A DNA stretch of 64,000 nucleotides, taken from contig NZ_CP022464.2 of the NCBI RefSeq assembly GCF_002234575.2, positions 5,580,001 to 5,644,000 on the forward strand, given 5' to 3'. The stretch comes from Enterocloster bolteae. Lineage in GTDB: Bacteria > Bacillota > Clostridia > Lachnospirales > Lachnospiraceae. Positions 53,454 to 62,502 of this stretch are shown here, in pieces. The position numbers were made by a program, and so were the translations under genes. The notes below the pieces were generated by a model. The model saw nothing but the letters and a program-made list of their open reading frames with translations, was not told the DNA's origin and ran no database searches. The stretch's first letter is position 1, and each line of letters opens with the position of its first letter.

Positions 53454-54869
53454 TCAACTCCAAATCCGGTCCAGGGAAGTTTCCTGGTTCCATTCATCTG
53501 TGGATACCCACACATCTTTGTTCTTCATCGGCCCATGTTCGCGGATAAGGTCCTCGTTAAGTCCCTCAATGCCAAGACCCGGAGCATCCGTGACCACTGT
53601 GAATCCATCTTTCACAATGGGCTTCACCGGCCCAATAATTAAATCCTGCCACCACTCCGAATCAAATGCGTCATGCTCCTGGGCAAAGAAATTCTCGCTG
53701 GCAGTCGCCATATGCGCTCCGGCCAGGGCGGACACAGGGCTTTCGCACATATGCAGGGCCATGGATGCCCCATACCTGGCTGCCAGGTCTCCCAGCTTCT
53801 TTGTCTCCAGGATACCGCCTGAGGTCAGCAGGTCGGGATGAACCACATCCAGGGCGCCTGCCTGAAGAAGCGGTTCAAATGACTCCGCCAGGTACATGTC
53901 CTCCCCGGTGGCAATCGGAGCCGTGGTGGCGTGCTTCAGCTCCCCGTACTGGCCTGTCAAATACCAGGGCAGCATATCCTCCAGCCAGGCAAGATGATAC
54001 TTTTCCAGCCTTCTGGCAATCTTTATCATATCAGGAAGAGGGAAATGGCCAAAATGGTCAATGGCCAGCGGAACCTTGGTGCCAATCACGCTCCTGACCC
54101 TTCCAATATATTCATCCAACTGTTCCAGGCCCTGTTCCGTCACATGCATGTTAGTAAAAGGATGAGGAATCCTATTAAAATCATACAGCTGCGCATTAGC
54201 CGCCGAGCTTTCAGCCCTTGTGCCGGTCCTTGTAACCTGACGCACCTTTTCCTCCACGGCCCTCAGTTCATTCACCCAGTCCAGAGGACCGCAGTAATTT
54301 CCTTCCTGGGCCATCAGAAGCTCCACGCTGAGTATTTTGACCACGGTAAATCCCTGGTCCATATACCCCTTCAGGATGCGGCCCACCTTCTCAGGTTCCA
54401 TCAGAATGCCGGTGGCCCTTCCCTCCTCGATGTGGGTATCCGCGTAAAGTCTTACCTTATCCCGGAACCTTCCGCCCAGAAGCTGGTACACAGGCACGCC
54501 GTACGCCTTGCCTGCCAGATCCCAGAGGGCCAGCTCTATGGCGCACACACCGGCCGCCTGCCTTGCCGGACCGCCGAACTGTTTGATTTTCCTGAATATC
54601 CGGTCCACTTCACAGGGGTTTTCCCCTACAATCCTGCTCTTCAGATACTTTAAGTAGGTGGCGCTGGCACCATCCCGCATTTCCCCGTATCCGCTGATTC
54701 CCTGGTTCGTATCAATCCGCACCAGGTAACAGCCCCAGGGCGGAAGGTCAACCTTGGTAAACTTCACGTCTGTAATCCTCAGCTTCGACGGATTGGAGCT
54801 GCGGCGTACATAATCCAAACATTCCTCATAATTCACATTTGTCTGCCTGTCTTTATATTCCATTATCAT
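53454..54869 (-). CDS. Enolase-superfamily sugar-acid dehydratase (mandelate racemase type)
   Basis: A 471-residue protein with an N-terminal capping domain (VDLPPWGCYLVRIDTNQGISGYGEM) and a barrel with the three metal ligands in LAIDHFGHFP, HLAWLEDMLP and IATGEDMY. A histidine in MALHMCESP is the likely base. The family dehydrates or epimerises acid sugars such as galactonate, gluconate, mannonate or rhamnonate; the exact substrate cannot be read here. It is longer than the usual 380-420 residues. It follows the second permease gene by 40 bases. Confidence 0.85.
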   Translation of the reverse strand: MIMEYKDRQTNVNYEECLDYVRRSSNPSKLRITDVKFTKVDLPPWGCYLVRIDTNQGISGYGEMRDGASATYLKYLKSRIVGENPCEVDRIFRKIKQFGGPARQAAGVCAIELALWDLAGKAYGVPVYQLLGGRFRDKVRLYADTHIEEGRATGILMEPEKVGRILKGYMDQGFTVVKILSVELLMAQEGNYCGPLDWVNELRAVEEKVRQVTRTGTRAESSAANAQLYDFNRIPHPFTNMHVTEQGLEQLDEYIGRVRSVIGTKVPLAIDHFGHFPLPDMIKIARRLEKYHLAWLEDMLPWYLTGQYGELKHATTAPIATGEDMYLAESFEPLLQAGALDVVHPDLLTSGGILETKKLGDLAARYGASMALHMCESPVSALAGAHMATASENFFAQEHDAFDSEWWQDLIIGPVKPIVKDGFTVVTDAPGLGIEGLNEDLIREHGPMKNKDVWVSTDEWNQETSLDRIWS

Positions 54870-54909
54870 CCTCCTGACTTTATTCTATCCTGTCAAACCT
54901 CGGACTGCT

Positions 54910-55764
54910 CTAGCCCTTTACCGCTCCATCTGCCATTCCCTTGACAAAGTACTTATTGCAGGAAAGGAAAATGAGGAGCACGGGGAATGCCACAACCGCC
55001 GAAGCCGCCATGGTGGAGCCCCAGTCAACAGAAAACTCCCCCGCAAACATGTGTATGGCGATTGGAAGTGTCCTGGTCCTGGTGGAAGTGCTCAAGTTCA
55101 GGGCAAACAAGAATTCCTCCCACGCATGGATATATGTATAGATGGCCACGGAAATCAGTCCCGGCTTTGCAATGGGAAGCACAACTCTGAAAAGAGCCCC
55201 CATTCCGGTGCAGCCGTCAATCTTAGCCGCCTCCTCCAATTCCTTTGGAACTGTCTCAAAAAAGGAGCTGAGCATGATCACGCCCATGGGTATGGTCAAT
55301 GCCAAATCCGCCAAGATGAGCGAAAAGTGGGTATCCAAAAGCCCTGTCTTTGCAACCAGGAAATACAGCGGGATGATGATAACCACGCTGGGGATCATCT
55401 GTCCAAACAAAAGAGCTATCTTCAAAACCCCGTGCCCTTTAAATTTATACCGGCTCAATCCATAACCTGCCAGGATGGATATGAAAAGTGTAACCGCCAC
55501 CACACAGGCCGTGATGATCACGCTGTTTATAAAAGCCAGGTACATCTTGGAATTGGTCAGCACATTCACATAGTTGCTGATTGTCGGGGTATCCGGGATA
55601 ATCTGGGGAGGGATGTCATATTGTTCCGTGGGAAGCTTGATGGAAGTGGACAGCATCCAGATTGCCGGAAAGACGGCCACCAGAACCACCAGGAGCAAAA
55701 CCGCATAGGTACAGACCTGCCAAACCGGACTGGTGCCGGTTACGGACTTTTTCATTTTCGCCAT
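54910..55764 (-). CDS. Carbohydrate ABC transporter permease (MalG type)
   Basis: A 284-residue permease with about six membrane segments. The ATPase-docking EAA loop is seen as EEAAKIDGCTGMGALFRVVLP. It starts one base after the partner permease. No ATP-binding subunit is encoded in the operon, so it probably shares a general ATPase of the MsmK/UgpC type made elsewhere. Confidence 0.94.
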   Translation of the reverse strand: MAKMKKSVTGTSPVWQVCTYAVLLLVVLVAVFPAIWMLSTSIKLPTEQYDIPPQIIPDTPTISNYVNVLTNSKMYLAFINSVIITACVVAVTLFISILAGYGLSRYKFKGHGVLKIALLFGQMIPSVVIIIPLYFLVAKTGLLDTHFSLILADLALTIPMGVIMLSSFFETVPKELEEAAKIDGCTGMGALFRVVLPIAKPGLISVAIYTYIHAWEEFLFALNLSTSTRTRTLPIAIHMFAGEFSVDWGSTMAASAVVAFPVLLIFLSCNKYFVKGMADGAVKG

Positions 55765-55765
55765 T

Positions 55766-56644
55766 TTACTTCCCCTCCTTTTCTCTTGTCAGATAGAGAT
55801 ACACAAGGCTTACCGACATGGATAATACGAACAGGACCGCGCTGGCGGCGCTGGCCATTCCAAAATCATAATCCATGAATGCCCTCTTATAAATATACAT
55901 GGCCATGACCTCTGTCTTGTGGGCCGGCCCTCCTTCTGTCATCGCATATATGAACGTAAATGCGTTGAGTGTCCAGATAATCATCAGGAGGATGGTGGAA
56001 TAACAGGTGGCGGCTATGGACGGCCAGGTAACATTCTTAAAAATATCAAGTATGTTGGCCCCGTCAATCACCGCGGCCTCCTTAAGGTCTTTTGATACGC
56101 TCTGCAGGGCAGCCTCTATCATCAGCAGGATAAAAGGAAACATTTTCCAGGTATTGACCGCAATCACGGACCACATGGCAACCTTCGGGTTGGACAGCCA
56201 TGTCTGGTTTGTCTCAATAATCCCAAGGGAGCAGAAAATAAAGTTGATGATTCCATAGTCCGCATTGTACATCCATTTCCACACAACGGATCCAATGATG
56301 CTGGGCGTCACCCAGGGTATCATCAGCAGGATACGGATGAACGTCTTCCCTTTTACAAAGGGCTGGTGAAGCACCAGCGCCATGATAAAGCCCAGACCAA
56401 ACTGAAAGAAAACGCTTCCAAAGGTCCAGAGCAATGTATTGCCAATGGAGCCTATAAAGACCTTGTCCCCAAACAGCTTCTTATACTGGGAAATGCCGCA
56501 GAAAACAGGGGTCTGCATGAACAGGGTATTATTAAAGAAACCCATTATCAGCGTATAAAACAAAGGATACAGCATGACCACAGCAACAACGAGCACTGCA
56601 GGAAGTACGTAGCCAGCTCCGGAACGTTTTATTTTTCTAAGCAT
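55766..56644 (-). CDS. Carbohydrate ABC transporter permease (MalF type)
   Basis: A 292-residue permease with six membrane segments and the EAA loop KEAAVIDGANILDIFKNVTWP. It forms the heterodimeric channel with the next gene. Confidence 0.94.
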   Translation of the reverse strand: MLRKIKRSGAGYVLPAVLVVAVVMLYPLFYTLIMGFFNNTLFMQTPVFCGISQYKKLFGDKVFIGSIGNTLLWTFGSVFFQFGLGFIMALVLHQPFVKGKTFIRILLMIPWVTPSIIGSVVWKWMYNADYGIINFIFCSLGIIETNQTWLSNPKVAMWSVIAVNTWKMFPFILLMIEAALQSVSKDLKEAAVIDGANILDIFKNVTWPSIAATCYSTILLMIIWTLNAFTFIYAMTEGGPAHKTEVMAMYIYKRAFMDYDFGMASAASAVLFVLSMSVSLVYLYLTREKEGK

Positions 56645-56741
56645 ACTTTCACCTTTCTCCTTTTAAGAAACAGGCCCTGCCTGCCGGTACCGCCCCGCGC
56701 ATAAGCACTGGACGGCACCGGCAAAGCCTGCCCTGCCCGAA

Positions 56742-58052
56742 TTACTCCAATAAACCGTTTACTGCCTGGTCAAGCAATCTGCTTGCTTCTTCTGCGGACA
56801 TATCCTCGGACAACATTAACTGGAGATTATCCATGATGGCCTGCCGGATTCCCACAATGTTCTTCACTGCCGGAAGCGCACTTGCATACTGAAGGGCTTC
56901 TGCATTGGGTTTGATGATATCCTCCGGATAATCCGCATAACGCGCCGCCACTTCCGCTGTTCCTGTAAATGTGTTGGTATAGATAGCAGCAATATCTGGT
57001 CTGGTAAGGAACTTCACAAATTCCCAGGCAGCTTCCTTTTCCTTGCTGCATTCCGCAACCGCCACAGACCAGCCGCCCAGGATTGTGTTTCTCTCAGCGC
57101 CGTTGGCAGTTGGAACCATGGCACAGGCAAAATTCAAATCAGGATTTGTCTTGACAATTTCCTCCAAATCATAAATGCCGCTTAAGTACATTGCAATCTT
57201 GCCGCTTGCAAACAGGGTACGGTTTGCAATGTTGTCATTTTCCAAAAGGGATGCCGGGGAATAGGCAGCCAGGTCCTTATAAAGCTGGGCCGTTTCAACA
57301 GCCACACTGTTTCCCAGTTCCGATGCAGAGTTGTCTGCATTCAGAATATCGCTTCCCGAGGAGCGGAGCATGGTTATGTACTGGAATGAGAAGTTGGAAT
57401 AGTTGGTTCCGCAGAGTCCGTACCCATACACATCTCCGTTGGTACATGCCGCAGCCACTTCCTTCACTTCCTCCCATGTGGCCGGAGGCGTATCGTATCC
57501 TGCTGCTGATAAGATATCCTTATTGTAATACATGACATAGGTCTCGCTGCGGAATGGCAGGCCGTAGAGCTTTCCATCCACAGTGGAGGCATCGTTGGCC
57601 CCCTGTACGAACTGGCTTACATCAAAGGAATCCTTTGCCACATACTCATCCAGCGGTTCAAGCAGGTTTGCGCTGCCAAAGGTGGTGACCCAGTCAAGGG
57701 CGCAGGCCATCACGTCCGGGGCAGTGCCATTGGTCAATGCCAGCATGTATTTATCATTGGCCAGGTCTGCCTGGAATTCAGCCTCAATCTTAATGTCCGG
57801 GTGTTCCTGGTTCCAGATCGCCTCCACCTCGGGCCATACGGCTTCCTGCCAGTTTCCGTCCCAGAACTTGATGGTGGTCTGCTCCCCCGCAGCTCCTGCC
57901 TGCTTCCCGGAATCAGCCGCCTGTCCCTGGGGCCCGGAAGCCTCCCCGGCCGGTTTCTGCTCCCCCTTCCCCGAAGAGCATCCGGTCATAAGCCCCATCG
58001 CCATCGCAGCCGCCACAGTTACGCTCAGTGTTCTCCTCACTGCCTTTTTCAT
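56742..58052 (-). CDS. Carbohydrate ABC transporter substrate-binding lipoprotein
   Basis: A 436-residue family 1 solute-binding protein. It has a lipoprotein signal with lipobox LMTGC and Cys25, then a Gly/Gln-rich linker and two lobes (TIKFWDGNWQEAVWPEVEAIW; DVMACALDWVTTFG). It is the first gene of the operon, behind a promoter controlled by the LacI-type operators. The ligand is probably an oligosaccharide or glycoside containing an acid sugar, judged from the downstream enzymes. Confidence 0.94.
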   Translation of the reverse strand: MKKAVRRTLSVTVAAAMAMGLMTGCSSGKGEQKPAGEASGPQGQAADSGKQAGAAGEQTTIKFWDGNWQEAVWPEVEAIWNQEHPDIKIEAEFQADLANDKYMLALTNGTAPDVMACALDWVTTFGSANLLEPLDEYVAKDSFDVSQFVQGANDASTVDGKLYGLPFRSETYVMYYNKDILSAAGYDTPPATWEEVKEVAAACTNGDVYGYGLCGTNYSNFSFQYITMLRSSGSDILNADNSASELGNSVAVETAQLYKDLAAYSPASLLENDNIANRTLFASGKIAMYLSGIYDLEEIVKTNPDLNFACAMVPTANGAERNTILGGWSVAVAECSKEKEAAWEFVKFLTRPDIAAIYTNTFTGTAEVAARYADYPEDIIKPNAEALQYASALPAVKNIVGIRQAIMDNLQLMLSEDMSAEEASRLLDQAVNGLLE

Positions 58053-58094
58053 GTTTCTTCCTCCTCAATTTCGTTTCCGTACTTCTTTTTCTAA

Positions 58095-58114
58095 AAATGT
58101 TAACGTTACCATTT
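58095..58114. promoter_or_regulatory. LacI-type operator O1
   Basis: A 20-base dyad centred on TAACGTTA, with arms AAATG / CATTT and one mismatched pair. It covers about +8 to +27 of the ABC operon transcript, a repression position. Confidence 0.7.
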
Positions 58115-58127
58115 GTTTCGTGTCTTT

Positions 58128-58156
58128 ATACTAGCAAACTTTTGTGCATATTGCAA
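58128..58156 (-). promoter_or_regulatory. Promoter of the ABC/uronate operon
   Basis: TTGCAA (58151-58156) and TAGTAT (58128-58133) on the minus strand are separated by 17 bases. Transcription would begin near 58121. Confidence 0.7.
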
Positions 58157-58205
58157 GTATTTTTTAATAAAAAATAGTTTTTTTAACATTTTTATCTCTT
58201 TTCTA

Positions 58206-58225
58206 AAATGTTAACGTTATTAATT
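58206..58225. promoter_or_regulatory. LacI-type operator O2
   Basis: This shares AAATGTTAACGTTA with O1, with a less symmetric right arm (TTAATT). It lies about 110 bases from O1 and just upstream of the lacI promoter, so looping and autorepression are possible. Confidence 0.6.
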
Positions 58226-58242
58226 ATTGTCATTTCAATGCC

Positions 58243-58271
58243 TTGAAACTGATTTTGAGTTATGCTATAAT
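58243..58271 (+). promoter_or_regulatory. Promoter of the LacI-family gene
   Basis: TTGAAA (58243-58248) and TATAAT (58266-58271) are separated by 17 bases, 37 bases before the start codon. Confidence 0.75.
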
Positions 58272-58308
58272 GAAAACATAACAAATATTTTCATAAGAGG
58301 GGACAAGA

Positions 58309-59322
58309 ATGAAAACAATAAAAGATGTGGCTGCTTATTCCGGTGTTTCTCTGACCACCGTTTCACGGGTAGTCAATGGTTCTGATAAAGTCTCACCCAA
58401 AACAAAGGCAAAAGTAGACCAGGCCATCAAGGAACTGGGATACTTTCCCAACAATGCCGCTCGCTCGCTGGTGAAAAAGCAGACAGACTCCATCGCCATC
58501 CTGCTGCGCAACATACATGACCCATTTTTCACCGACCTGATACGTGGGATTGAGGATGCCTCTGCCACCCTTGGGCGCAACATCATTTTCTGCAGCCCCG
58601 GTAAAGACGAAAAGGTACGGGACCGCTATATCGAATACCTGACCAACGGTATCTCCGACGCCATCATCCTGTATGGCTCCCTCTTTACGGACAAGGCTAT
58701 GGTAGAGCATCTTCAGGAAGTGGGGTTCCCGTTCCTGCTGATAGAAAATAATTTTCAGATGATGCCGGTCAACCAGTTCCTCATTGACAATGTTGCCGGA
58801 GCCAGGGATGCAGTGAACTACCTCATCCGCCATAACCACAAAAGGATTGCCCATGTTATGGGCAATCCCAATAAAAAGGTTATCCTGGAACGTCTCAACG
58901 GTTATATAGAAACCATGCAGGACAACGGCCTGTTAATTCAGGACTACTATATACAAAATACCCTCAGCGACTCCACTCTCTCCCTTCCGAAATTCAGGGA
59001 AATGATGAACCGCCCCAAGGGCGAGCGGCCCACTGCAATCTTCTGCAGCAATGACAAGATTGCCATAATGGTAATCAACGAACTGACGGAATCCGGATTC
59101 AAAGTGCCTGAGGATGTATCGGTTGTCGGTTTTGACAATCTGAATACATACGGTTTCTCCTACCGCGGCCCCCGTATTACCAGTATCAGTCAGCCATTAT
59201 ACCAGATTGGATATGACAGCATCATCTCCATTGACGGCGTCCTCCAGGGCAGCATCGAAACACCCATCAACAAATTTTACCCCACCACGTTAGAGGAGCA
59301 TGAGACGGTGTGTTCTTTGTAA
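58309..59322 (+). CDS. LacI-family transcriptional regulator
   Basis: A 337-residue repressor with an N-terminal helix-turn-helix (MKTIKDVAAYSGVSLTTVSR), a hinge helix (NNAARSLVKKQ) and a periplasmic-binding-type effector domain (from about residue 60, with HDPFFTDLIRGIEDA and VVGFDNLNTYGFS). It is divergent from the ABC operon, and two shared operator sequences lie between them. It is the probable repressor of sugar-acid glycoside uptake; the effector is unknown. Confidence 0.93.
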   Translation: MKTIKDVAAYSGVSLTTVSRVVNGSDKVSPKTKAKVDQAIKELGYFPNNAARSLVKKQTDSIAILLRNIHDPFFTDLIRGIEDASATLGRNIIFCSPGKDEKVRDRYIEYLTNGISDAIILYGSLFTDKAMVEHLQEVGFPFLLIENNFQMMPVNQFLIDNVAGARDAVNYLIRHNHKRIAHVMGNPNKKVILERLNGYIETMQDNGLLIQDYYIQNTLSDSTLSLPKFREMMNRPKGERPTAIFCSNDKIAIMVINELTESGFKVPEDVSVVGFDNLNTYGFSYRGPRITSISQPLYQIGYDSIISIDGVLQGSIETPINKFYPTTLEEHETVCSL

Positions 59323-59376
59323 AACTGCTTTTAGGAGCTTCCCTGTATTAGACCGGACGCCTTTGGAGATGTATTT

Positions 59377-60267
59377 TCACTCCAGCAGCCGTCCCACATC
59401 CAGCTTCCCCCACCCCTGCTGGTTATGGGGAAGGCCCAGGTCCAGGGCCCGTTCCCTGATACGAAGCTTCACATCCTTGTTGCTCATATCCGGGTACTTT
59501 TCCAGCAGCAGGGCTATTGCGCCTGACACAAGAGGCGTGGACATGCTGGTGCCTGACTTTGAAAAATATTTGCCGGGCTCATTGCAGCAGCTGATGATGC
59601 CTGAGCCCGGCGCTACCAAATCCGGCTTGCAGACACAAGCCAGTGTGGGGCCTCTTCCGGAATAATCCACCATGCGGCTTCCCATGACGTCCACTTCCTT
59701 GTGATCGTCGGAGCAGCCCACGGTTATAACCTTGCGGCTGATGCCGGGAGTTGTGATGGTCATTCGGCCCGGTCCATGATTTCCGGCTGCCACCACTACC
59801 ACCAGGCCGTCATCCCAGGCCGCATTCACCCCCCGCACCAGAATTGAGTTCTCTGTCATGTCCCTGCGGGACAAGGAGCCTACGGAGATATTCACAATGC
59901 GGATATTATATCTGTCCCTGTTCTCCCGGATCCATTTAAGTCCGGTCAGTACGTCTGTGGCATAGCCGTTTCCCTTCTGGTCCAGCACCTTCACCGATAT
60001 GAGACTGCATCCCGGCGCCACCCCTCTGTATTTCCCGTCGGAGGAGATACCGCTGCCTCCAATCATTGCAGCTATATGGGTGCCATGGCCATTGTCATCA
60101 TAGGGCGATGTGCGGTGGTTTACAAAATCAGCAAAGGCTGTCACTCTATCCTTAAAATCCTCATGGAGGTAAATTCCGGTGTCAAGTACTGCCACACCCA
60201 CTCCTCTACCCGTAATACCCATGGAATACACTTCTTCACAATTAATGTCTTCTCTCGCCTGATTCAC
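59377..60267 (-). CDS. Intracellular subtilisin-like serine protease (S8)
   Basis: A 296-residue protease with the full catalytic set: Asp29 (AVLDTG), His61 (GHGTH), oxyanion Asn163 (AAGNHG) and Ser241 (GTSMSTP). It has no signal peptide and almost no propeptide, as in intracellular subtilisins. The start is a GTG at 60267 with AGGAG about 11 bases upstream. It is convergent with the LacI gene and downstream of adenine deaminase. Its substrates are not indicated by the context. Confidence 0.9.
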   Translation of the reverse strand: MNQAREDINCEEVYSMGITGRGVGVAVLDTGIYLHEDFKDRVTAFADFVNHRTSPYDDNGHGTHIAAMIGGSGISSDGKYRGVAPGCSLISVKVLDQKGNGYATDVLTGLKWIRENRDRYNIRIVNISVGSLSRRDMTENSILVRGVNAAWDDGLVVVVAAGNHGPGRMTITTPGISRKVITVGCSDDHKEVDVMGSRMVDYSGRGPTLACVCKPDLVAPGSGIISCCNEPGKYFSKSGTSMSTPLVSGAIALLLEKYPDMSNKDVKLRIRERALDLGLPHNQQGWGKLDVGRLLE

Positions 60268-60399
60268 ATCACGATTTTCTCCTTTTTTATTAGGATATTC
60301 TATAATGAAGGAATCTGTGCCAGGGCACCGTGTGACGCGGTCAGGCAGGCAGGACTGTCAGGCAGATAAAACCGCCTGACAGGAGCAAAAATATTTTCT

Positions 60400-62220
60400 T
60401 TAAAAGGAAGGCGGAACCTGCTTCTGCCGGTCCACGTCAATCACACCGTAGGTATTGATTCTCAGCTTCGGAATGACCGGAAGGCTTACAAATGCCAGGG
60501 TCATGAATGCATCTATATCGCTGCTGATTCCCAGCTGCCTTGTCAAAACCTTCAGAGCCTGCAGCTGCTCCTCCACCTCCTCCACGGATAACCGGCTCAT
60601 AACTCCGCCAATGGGAAGCGCAAGCTCGCCTAGCACCTGTCCTTCTGCCGCCACAGCCAGGCCGCCCCTGTTCTTTCTCACTGCGTTGGCGGCCAATACC
60701 ATATCCCTGTCATTGGTCCCCACCACAATCAGGTTGTGGGAATCATGGGCTACGCTTGTAGCCACGGCTCCCTTCTTAAGACCGTATCCGCCCACAAAGC
60801 CCAGTCCCTTGTGTCCGGTGTGAAGATGGCGTTCAAACACAGCTGCCTTCACAATATCCTGTTCCAGGCTGACGCCGGGTGCCAGCCCCGGAGTATTCTG
60901 CCAGGGCACCAGACGCTCCTCTGTGAGAAGTTCATGGGGTTTAAACTGAATAACCCGCTCCATGGCCCCCTTTTGCTCCAGCACCAGGTCCTCCAGGGTA
61001 ACCTCATCCATATGGAAGGAGTTAAACACCCTTGGAAATGCAGTTTCCAGGCCACCGGCTGTTTTTTCCGCAGATTCGGTATCCTCCCTGCTTCCGGACC
61101 GCGGCTCCTCTCCTGCTGCATAATTTCGTTTCTTTTCCTTCCCGGCCCCCAGGCATACTCCCTCCTTTGCCGTCAGGACTCCGTCCTTGTATACAGCCGC
61201 CACCCGGATATCCTTCAAGTCCTCAAGCACTGCCAGGTCCGCCCTCAGCCCAGGCATGACAGCGCCCCTGTCCTTCAGTCCAAAATACCGGGCTGCATTA
61301 AAGGTTCCCATCTTAATGGCCCGTATGGGGTCCGCGCCCAGGGACACTGCCCTGCGGATAATATAATCAATATGTCCCATAGAAATCAGGTCGCCGGGAT
61401 GCTTGTCATCTGTCACCAGCATACACCTCTCATAATAGGGGGCCTCAAACAGGGGCATAAGTGCCTCCAGGTTCCTGGCAGCCGTGCCCTCCCGTATCAT
61501 AATCCACTGTCCTCTTCCAAGTTTTTCCAGAGCCTCCCCTGCATCTGAACACTCGTGGTCAGACCACACGCCGGAGCACACGTAGGCATTCAGCTCATTC
61601 CCTCTCAGGAAAGGCGCATGGCCGTCTATAACCTTGCCTCGCCTCCCTGCCTCCGTAAGCTTCCCCATCAGATCCTCCTGGCCGGCAACCACTCCCACTG
61701 AATTCATCACCTCTGCCAGCCCCAAAACCCTGGGATTCTCATAGTATGGCTTTATATCCTCCGGCCCCAGCACAGCACCGGACTCGTCCAGTCCGGTGGA
61801 GGGCACGCAGGAGGGCATGACAAAAAATGTATCCAGGGACAGTCCCTCCGTGGCTTTTAACATATAATCCACGCCCTGGCACCCTGCCACGTTGCCAATC
61901 TCATGGGGATCCGTAATCACGGTGGTGGTGCCATGGGGAAGGACTGCTTTTTCAAACTCCGGCGGCGACACCATGGAACTTTCAATATGTATATGCCCGT
62001 CAATAAAACCGGGACAGATATACCTGCCTGTCATATCTACGTTGACAAGCCCATCATATTCCCCTATGCCGGCTATGCAGCCATCCTCAATGGCTATGTC
62101 CCCAATCTCTGTGCGCTCCGTAAATACATTGACGATTGTCCCCCCTTTTAACACAAGGGATGCCTTTCTTCTTCCGGCAGCAACGTCCATCATTTTTTTT
62201 AAATCATTGTATTGTCTCAC
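60400..62220 (-). CDS. ade: Adenine deaminase
   Basis: The enzyme deaminates adenine to hypoxanthine in purine salvage. The 606-residue amidohydrolase has metal ligands in GHIHIESSM (about residue 75) and the block TDPHEIGNVAG. The C-terminal adenine-deaminase domain has VAHDSHNLIVVGTNDRDM. It starts at GTG 62220 with AAGGAGG 7 bases upstream. An extra Glu/Lys-rich linker (about 350-385) lies between the two domains. Confidence 0.95.
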   Translation of the reverse strand: MRQYNDLKKMMDVAAGRRKASLVLKGGTIVNVFTERTEIGDIAIEDGCIAGIGEYDGLVNVDMTGRYICPGFIDGHIHIESSMVSPPEFEKAVLPHGTTTVITDPHEIGNVAGCQGVDYMLKATEGLSLDTFFVMPSCVPSTGLDESGAVLGPEDIKPYYENPRVLGLAEVMNSVGVVAGQEDLMGKLTEAGRRGKVIDGHAPFLRGNELNAYVCSGVWSDHECSDAGEALEKLGRGQWIMIREGTAARNLEALMPLFEAPYYERCMLVTDDKHPGDLISMGHIDYIIRRAVSLGADPIRAIKMGTFNAARYFGLKDRGAVMPGLRADLAVLEDLKDIRVAAVYKDGVLTAKEGVCLGAGKEKKRNYAAGEEPRSGSREDTESAEKTAGGLETAFPRVFNSFHMDEVTLEDLVLEQKGAMERVIQFKPHELLTEERLVPWQNTPGLAPGVSLEQDIVKAAVFERHLHTGHKGLGFVGGYGLKKGAVATSVAHDSHNLIVVGTNDRDMVLAANAVRKNRGGLAVAAEGQVLGELALPIGGVMSRLSVEEVEEQLQALKVLTRQLGISSDIDAFMTLAFVSLPVIPKLRINTYGVIDVDRQKQVPPSF

Positions 62221-62392
62221 ACAAATACCTCCTTCTGTTTATTCTTTAGCCCCCGATATATTTGATATCATAATACTATAATCCATATAAAAGTACAATA
62301 TTCTGATATTATTAAATTTTTATTTAAATTATCAATACTTCTTCATCTATTTGGTTTTTCTGCAAAATTTTTACATTCTATCATTAAAATGC

Positions 62393-62420
62393 TTGTATTT
62401 CCGCATCATCGTGCTATAAT
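62393..62420 (+). promoter_or_regulatory. tRNA-Val promoter
   Basis: TTGTAT (62393-62398) and TATAAT (62415-62420) are separated by 16 bases, placing the start of transcription near the first base of the tRNA. Confidence 0.7.
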
Positions 62421-62428
62421 AGTCTCAT

Positions 62429-62502
62429 GGAAGTATAGCTCAGCTGGGATGAGCGTTCGCCTCACACGCGAAAGGTCATGGGTTCGAGCCCCATTACTTC
62501 CA
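62429..62502 (+). tRNA. tRNA-Val (CAC)
   Basis: A full cloverleaf is visible: acceptor GGAAGTA/TACTTCC, D stem GCTC/GAGC, anticodon stem TTCGC/GCGAA with loop CTCACAC (anticodon CAC, reading GTG), and T stem ATGGG/CCCAT with TTCGAGC. Discriminator base A ends it and the CCA is not encoded. A T-run follows directly. It is a single tRNA gene and no attachment-site duplication is seen nearby. Confidence 0.93.

Noticed and set aside
60355..60382. Hairpin between the protease and adenine deaminase as a terminator
   Set aside because: The stem CTGTCAGGC/GCCTGACAG is real, but neither strand has a proper T-run after it, so its role is unclear.
62429..62502. tRNA-Val as an integration site of a mobile island
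   Set aside because: No partial tRNA copy, integrase or compositional break was seen on either side within the window.
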